This document shows positions 58,357 through 64,000 of a DNA stretch of 64,000 nt, one piece after another (position 1 is the stretch's first letter; the number at the start of each line of letters is the position of its first letter). The position numbers and the translations under genes are program-made. The stretch is from assembly GCF_901709675.1 (NCBI RefSeq), contig NC_051100.1, positions 2,912,001 through 2,976,000 on the forward strand, read 5' to 3'. The DNA is from Syngnathus acus. Taxonomy: Eukaryota; Chordata; Actinopteri; Syngnathiformes; Syngnathidae. The notes under the pieces were generated by a model. That model saw only the letters and a list, made by a program, of their open reading frames with translations. It was not told the origin of the DNA and ran no database searches.

Positions 58357-61300
58357 TTACTTCCTGAATTTCAAAATAAGAGTTGCCACAATGATGAAGA
58401 ACGTGTTCCAGCCCAGAGTGACAACGAAGCCTCTCCAAACCATCATGTGAGTCAGATCCCAACCTGAAGGACACAGAAAGACACAAAATGTTTATCTAAG
58501 CATTTTAATACGATTCAGTATTTATTATTATTTATATATAGTACGTGTACCTCTGTACATGATGCATCGCAATGCTTGTGAGGCGTAGGTTTGGGGCAGG
58601 GCCAAGCTGAGGTAGCGCAGAGGGTAGGGGATACATTCCACAGGCCAGATGATGCCTGATATGACATCATATCACGTCAAATTCAACATTGAATATGAAA
58701 TAGTCGACTGCCTTACCGCTCATGATGAGGTTAGGGTAGAAGAGTCCGAGCGCGGCCTGATTGGCGTTCTGCTCGTCATCGATGGCGGCGGAGATGACCA
58801 GGCCGAAGGAGATGCCGGTGATGCCCTGCAGTATGATCAGCAACACGATGAGAACCAGGGAGCCTTCGTTTGGCATCTGCACACAAACACAAGAAGCAAA
58901 CTCAGTCTCGTTTTTACACACTGATAAATATAAAATATGTGTTCATAGGCCGCGGCGTTATCTGGCACCTTGAAGACGAGCAGGACAAAGAGCAACATGA
59001 GGATGATCTGGACGCTAATGACGAGCAACTGAGAGAAAAGGTGAGCCAGCATTGTCTCCATTGAGCTCACACCTGAACACAAATTAAATCCAATTTTTCA
59101 TAACATGCCAAAATGTCATAAGCATATTTAAGTATTCAAATGTAATCGATGATGAATTGACAGTGGAAGTTGTCACCTGCAACCCAGCATCGGTCGAGAA
59201 GACCCTCTTTCCTCTCCAGGACAAAGGAGAGGGCGGTCAGGCCCAAGGCCAAGTAGAAGGCGATGCTGCACGACAACAAGTTCAATTTGTGCTCTCCATT
59301 TTGTGTGTGCCTCCTTTAGGTTTGTAACTGACCTGAGAACAGCGCCCGGCATGACGAATGTAGTAAAGTCTGTGTTCTGTTTGCCATAAATGGCTTCTTC
59401 AAACTACACAACGGAGAAAATTTGTGTTAGAAAATATGGTATAGAAGTACTACTACAATATGCGATATTGTTTTGTTCACCTTTATGGGCAAGGCATACT
59501 TGTAGGACATGTCGCCTAGCTTGCTCTTCACAAACGCCTGTACAGGAAACAAGAAGAAAATTAAATAAGGCGAAGAGTAGCACCCTCTACTGGACAAAAT
59601 AATAATTGAAAATGGAAACCCAATAATAGATTGTGAGGCCATATGTTGGATCTTTTTACACGAGAGCGTCTATTTATTTTCATTGATTGTCAAATGAGAA
59701 CATTTTCTAACTTCTTTTGAACAAGTAAAAAGTATCCTCACCTGGAAGGCGTCGTACAACTTTTGCTGCAGCATCAAGGCGATTTGTTTGTCTGGAAAAA
59801 CAAAATGACTTGTTTTGAACATTGAAGGTTGCGTCATAACAGTTGAAGCAAATAAGGAGCCATCGACTTACTAGTCTGGTCCAGCCAGACATGCACTGAC
59901 CCTTCATCTATCACCGCCTTGGACACATTCTTCAGTAACATCCTGGAAGAGCAACAATGTAGATGTATATGGAGGATATAAAAAGTCCACACACCCTTCA
60001 ATGCAAGGTAGTATAGAAGAAGATGAAACCAAACCCCATTTTTATCTTTTTTAATTTTTGTGCCAGAGAGGAAGTAAAAATATGGTTGCACAAGTATACA
60101 CACCCTCCAAAAAAATTCATTACTGTTCATAATTGTTTTGCTTTGTCGTTTTTTAGCTGACTTCTCTTTCAATTTTATACCTAACAAAGGTGATTAATAA
60201 TTAAAAGTCCCAAGAAAAGGGAACGCCTTCTTGTTAAATTGCAAATAATTGTAGTTTCTGCATTGTCTTCTCACTTAACATTAGCTTCCTTATTAATTGT
60301 GCCAAGCCGTCAATCAAATCCAGGAACTATTTGTCCCTATACGAAGCATGCGCTGCGATCCTTGCCAAATACTGTGCCAACGTAACGAATCCGCCCTGCA
60401 GCTAAAAAACGTGTGACATTTCAAGTATTTTTCAACGGCGGCGTTGACTGTTGCGGCTTTTTCGTGACGCACAAGATCCAGAGTATCTCAGGTAAACAAC
60501 AGCATGACATGGCACAATGCTGAGTCAAGGTGTTTCCTAAAAGCTGTGGCTTGTTTTTTTGTTGTTGCCGTGGCTAACGCATGTACTCAAAAGCCTCGTT
60601 ATACGGTACAAGACTGGCGACGATGGCAAATGGCAACGACTCGAATCATTTTGCATTCATATGATACCGATTTGAATCAGTGTGTAGGTAGAGTCCAGAT
60701 GGCCTGTGTACCTATTAAATAGGGAGCTGCTGAAGTCCTTGCCAAAGCCGATGACGCCCCAGTACTTTCCTTCATGGATCCCTTTAAAAGCCTCCGCATA
60801 AGATAAGTTGACCTGTCCAATTACAAAATAGCACATTAGACACCATAATTTGCTACTTCATTTCTATTGTGCCATGTGGCAGTTATCGCAAATGTAGTTG
60901 CGTCAAAAAAAGTACGTTAAAAAAAAATCGGGTAGGAATTACTACCTGCTTCATACTGTCATTGTCCAAGAAAGAAAGCAGCGAGTGGCTGAAAGCAAGT
61001 GGGGAGGTCTCGTTGTTGACCACGGCAACTTGGATGCCCTTCGCGTCTCCACCGACGCACAAGCAGATGAGCGACATCTGGATGACGGGAAGCAGGAACT
61101 GGAAACACAAGGAGCTGCAAAAGACGACATCGTCAGAAATGACCACGAACGTTCCGATTTTTTTATGGTGGTCGACGTACCCTGGCATCCTCCTCATTCG
61201 GAGCAGGGTTTTAATGGTGAGGGCGACAATGTTCCTCCACTTGGGAATCACGTGTCGGACTCGCACCTTCCAGTCCACTGTGGAATCACAATCAGTCACC

Positions 61301-64000
61301 AATAAGTAGTCACATAAGAATTATACAAAGAATTAATTTTCACTGTAACCAAATCACATAACTTTGCCGGCTAACTTTACGCTAACACGCAATGAAAAAC
61401 GCCATAGGCAGGCCGACAAAACTAGCATCGATCCCCCGCAACCTGAATGGCTGACGATTTCCCCGGTGCTTTTGGGCACGTTGGCAAGGATGGGTCTACT
61501 CTCGTCCCGCCCACTTTCAAATGATTGGCTGTTCCCCAACACGTCGTCTTGGGTACCGGAGACTCGCTTAATGCACATCTGGTCTGAAGTCTCGCATAGC
61601 TGCAGGAAGGCATGCTCCAGAGTCTAAAGTAGGGAACACACAATGGACTAGGTTTCAACCCTACTATAAACCAAAACAGTCACACTTGCAACTCACAGTA
61701 GAGCTTTGCAGCTTCATGACAGCGTCAGGAGTTCCCTCAGCTAACAAGCAGCCGTTCCTCATCAGGCCCACCTTGATGGGGACAACAAAAGTGAAGTAAG
61801 CTAGCTTCATGCTAACAAACAATGCAAAATGTCATAGACGGGCTGGCGAAACTAGCATTGTTGTACGTGTAAAACTTTAAGCAAGAAATATTTGAACACC
61901 AAAGGTGAAGCAACAAAGACAGACAATATAACAATACACACAGCTATATTTTCTGTATACTCGGAAAAAAACACCTATAATTACTGCGGCTTATTGAATT
62001 ACTTTATTTTGCATTTCTTATGCGTCCAAATGAGCACACCACATTTGTAGGTGGCAGTTTTGCTCGCAGCCAAAGTCAATCCGGTGCAGAGCACATGTAT
62101 GACTATGCAAGAATGTTGCTACCTACTTCCTTTTAGTAAGCACTTTACTGACACTCATATATGTGTTAAGTCAGAAAATGAATCTTAGCCACCTGACTGG
62201 TTTGACCAGAGAACTTGTGCTTCTTTGTTTGCAAAGAGCCATCTTGGGCTTTTTTTTTTTTTCGTGTGTGACTGCAAAGACGCAATCACATTAATTATAA
62301 AACGTAAATGCATGCTAGAGTGTGCCGTGCAATTTTATCATTCTGCAAATAATTTCTCTTCATTGTTTAAAACAATGGAGACCACCAACAAGCTCAAACA
62401 ACCGTTAAGTAGGTTCCTATGTTATTTCCGACTTAATCTTTCGGAACCGCCTGAACCGAAAACAGAGACGATTACAAAGGACGACTCTGCTATGGAATTC
62501 ATACAAGAATTTAAAATTGGGATTTCATATATAAAGGAGATTAACAATGAATTCATGGAACACTTCATGTGAAACAAAGTATTTACTTATTCACAATGTC
62601 TGCATGCTAAGCTAATTAGCATTACAACACAAATGGATTTTTTTTTAGGTAAACGAGACCCCGATTTCCTCACCACATTGGCTTGTCTGGCTTCCTCGAT
62701 GTAGTGCGTGGTGATGATGACCGACACTTGACCCGTCTTCACGATGTCCACCAGATGTTGCCAAATCCTGGAAACGTCAAGTTACAATTTGAAAGTGGAT
62801 AGACAGACAGACTCACAAGACCGATAGAAAGATGCAGAGGCAGTTGGATCGACGGATAAACGATCCAAATTCATGTAGATTTTTATTAGCTGCTCCACTT
62901 CACAGTGGTGCCTCAATTAGTTGCTCGCTATCTTGTAAAAAGACACGTTGTACTCGGGTGATGAATAATCACTGATGAATATTTCAAGTAGAAGCCAACT
63001 AGTGCGCTACATTTAGCTAGGGGCACATGTCAGGTTTCCTGTTTCCTTTTCTTTCGGTCACAGAAGCGACAAGGAACTAATTGTACTCTGCTTACGCAGA
63101 GCTTCTGCGGGCGTCTACTTCCACGAGGCGCTCATGAGTGCTTGCGTCCAAGAATTGCAAACAGATGAGTGGCACTTAGAATGTAGAGAAGAGGTTGCAG
63201 ACAAAGTCATTTGAACATACTTGGCCCTGAGCACTGGGTCCACTCCCACCGTGGGTTCGTCAAGAATGAGCAGCTCAGGATTCTGGAGCAGCGCCGCCGC
63301 CAAAGACACCCTCCGCTTCTGGCCGCCACTGCAACAACACAGACAGTTGTATTTTTTATTTTTTTTATTCACAATTCTTTTATACAAGAAGTCATATGTG
63401 TCCTCTTAGAAGCCCTTAAAAAAATAAAAGATCATTATACCGTCTATAAGCAACCTAACTTACTTAACATGACTGCAACTGTAACATTACATGGGACATG
63501 AATATTACATGAGGCGCTAATGAAACTCCTCTTTGGAGAACAATGCTCTTATGTAAGCTACCCAGAGCACTAGGAGGCCGTTAAGAGCATTACGTCAATA
63601 TGTATACTGTGTAGACGTTCATCTGCACCTTATACTTCACTTCCTGTTTAGTGTACAGTGTTACCTCGACTTTTTTTTTTTTCTGCTTTGACATGCGAGT
63701 AAAAAAAATTCTATTTTTATAGGGTATAATATTGTAGAGGCTATTTTTCTGATTACAAAAGACGTGTTTTATGCTGGGCTGGAACGGATTAATGGCATTT
63801 CCATTCATTTCAATGTGGAAAGATACTTTGAGATGTATTATTTACCTGAGATTGCGAACCAGCCGGTCCTTCTGCGGCAGATCCAAGAACTCAATGAGAA
63901 AATCAATACGGGCCTGGGTTTCCCTCAGAGTCAGCCCGTGGATTCGTCCGTAGAAGGTGAGCGTGTTGCTGATGGTGAACTCGTTGTACAAAGCCAGCTC
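58357..64000 (-). CDS. abch1: ABCH-family ABC half-transporter, C-terminal part (5' end beyond the window)
   Basis: Seventeen minus-strand exons: 64000-63846 (partial), 63328-63221, 62767-62674, 61771-61697, 61623-61443, 61277-61181, 61114-60946, 60812-60712, 59942-59872, 59791-59742, 59537-59481, 59403-59333, 59265-59177, 59072-58969, 58876-58717, 58655-58551, 58463-58357, giving 597 codons plus TAA. Order: NBD with Q-loop region [14 protein letters not shown], signature [16 protein letters not shown], Walker [14 protein letters not shown] and H-loop [12 protein letters not shown]; a variable linker; then an ABC2 membrane domain with [54 protein letters not shown], a strongly hydrophobic [19 protein letters not shown] helix and a terminal helix before LKFRK. 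The NBD-first layout and these motifs fit ABCH (ABCG-like reverse half-transporter, acting as a dimer). The substrate is unknown; insect members move cuticular lipids. Walker A lies off the right edge. An ABCG20/23-style name is possible for the same gene. Confidence 0.88.
59974..60160 (+). repeat. Interspersed repeat of the 'GGATATAAAAAGTCTACACA' type, copy 2
   Basis: Begins GGATATAAAAAGTCCACACA, then GGAAGTAAAAATATGG and GCACAAGTATACACACCC, paralleling 8368-8620. It lies in an abch1 intron and starts about 30 bp from the acceptor of exon 59942-59872, so it forms the intron end on the transcribed strand. Confidence 0.65.
61772..62673. other. abch1 intron with an orphan plus-strand open frame
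   Basis: A 115-codon plus-strand frame at 62225-62572 contains [20 protein letters not shown] and, later, [21 protein letters not shown] recognise no family. It has no clear promoter or splice partners and could be a transposon or retrocopy fragment, or chance. Confidence 0.3.
62768..63845. other. abch1 introns near the NBD exons
   Basis: Besides exon 63221-63328, nothing recognisable. The stretches are AT-rich with poly-T runs (63669-63681). Confidence 0.45.

Overview
The window is vertebrate nuclear DNA, most likely from a percomorph-type teleost fish. It holds compact GT-AG spliced genes, many CA/TG microsatellites, and teleost-type interspersed repeats (a 'GGATATAAAAAGTCTACACA' family and a 'CATCCATC...' family). 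It also carries an ABCH-type ABC transporter, a subfamily kept in fishes and arthropods but absent from mammals. There are no prokaryotic-style operons; almost every long ORF is a shadow of an exon or chance open frame in an intron.

Layout. (1) About 1-28.6 kb, minus strand: wdpcp (fritz), a CPLANE planar-cell-polarity/ciliogenesis effector. Twelve coding exons (569 codons, roughly the first three quarters of the protein) plus three candidate 5' UTR exons are visible; the 3' exons lie off the left edge. (2) 28.7-31.3 kb, plus strand: mdh1, cytosolic malate dehydrogenase, complete in nine exons (333 aa), head-to-head with wdpcp across a short bidirectional promoter with a ZNF143-type and a BANP-type motif. 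Its stop lies in a UGA-CUA readthrough context, followed by a short in-frame extension ending Ala-Arg-Leu, a peroxisomal targeting-like tripeptide. (3) 32.2-40.7 kb, plus strand: ugp2, UDP-glucose pyrophosphorylase, complete at 508 aa from the preferred start, with alternative in-frame starts. (4) 41.3-52.4 kb, minus strand: peli1, a Pellino E3 ubiquitin ligase (422 aa, six coding exons, remote 5' UTR exon and promoter). (5) 58.36-64 kb, minus strand: the C-terminal 597 codons of an abch1-like ABC half-transporter in 17 exons, running off the right edge. A decayed duplicate of one of its exons lies about 2.7 kb downstream of its stop.

The order wdpcp-mdh1-ugp2-peli1 matches human 2p15-p14, except that VPS54, which sits between UGP2 and PELI1 in human, is not present here. 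The genes do not form a single pathway. mdh1 (malate-aspartate shuttle) and ugp2 (UDP-glucose supply) are metabolic housekeeping genes, wdpcp is ciliary, peli1 acts in innate immune signalling, and abch1 is probably a membrane lipid or xenobiotic transporter. I found no convincing new system. The most interesting items are the mdh1 readthrough/peroxisomal signal, the abch1 exon relic, the alternative ugp2 N-termini, splice sites embedded in CA/TG repeats, a near-pure 50-nt G tract, and candidate regulatory blocks in wdpcp introns.
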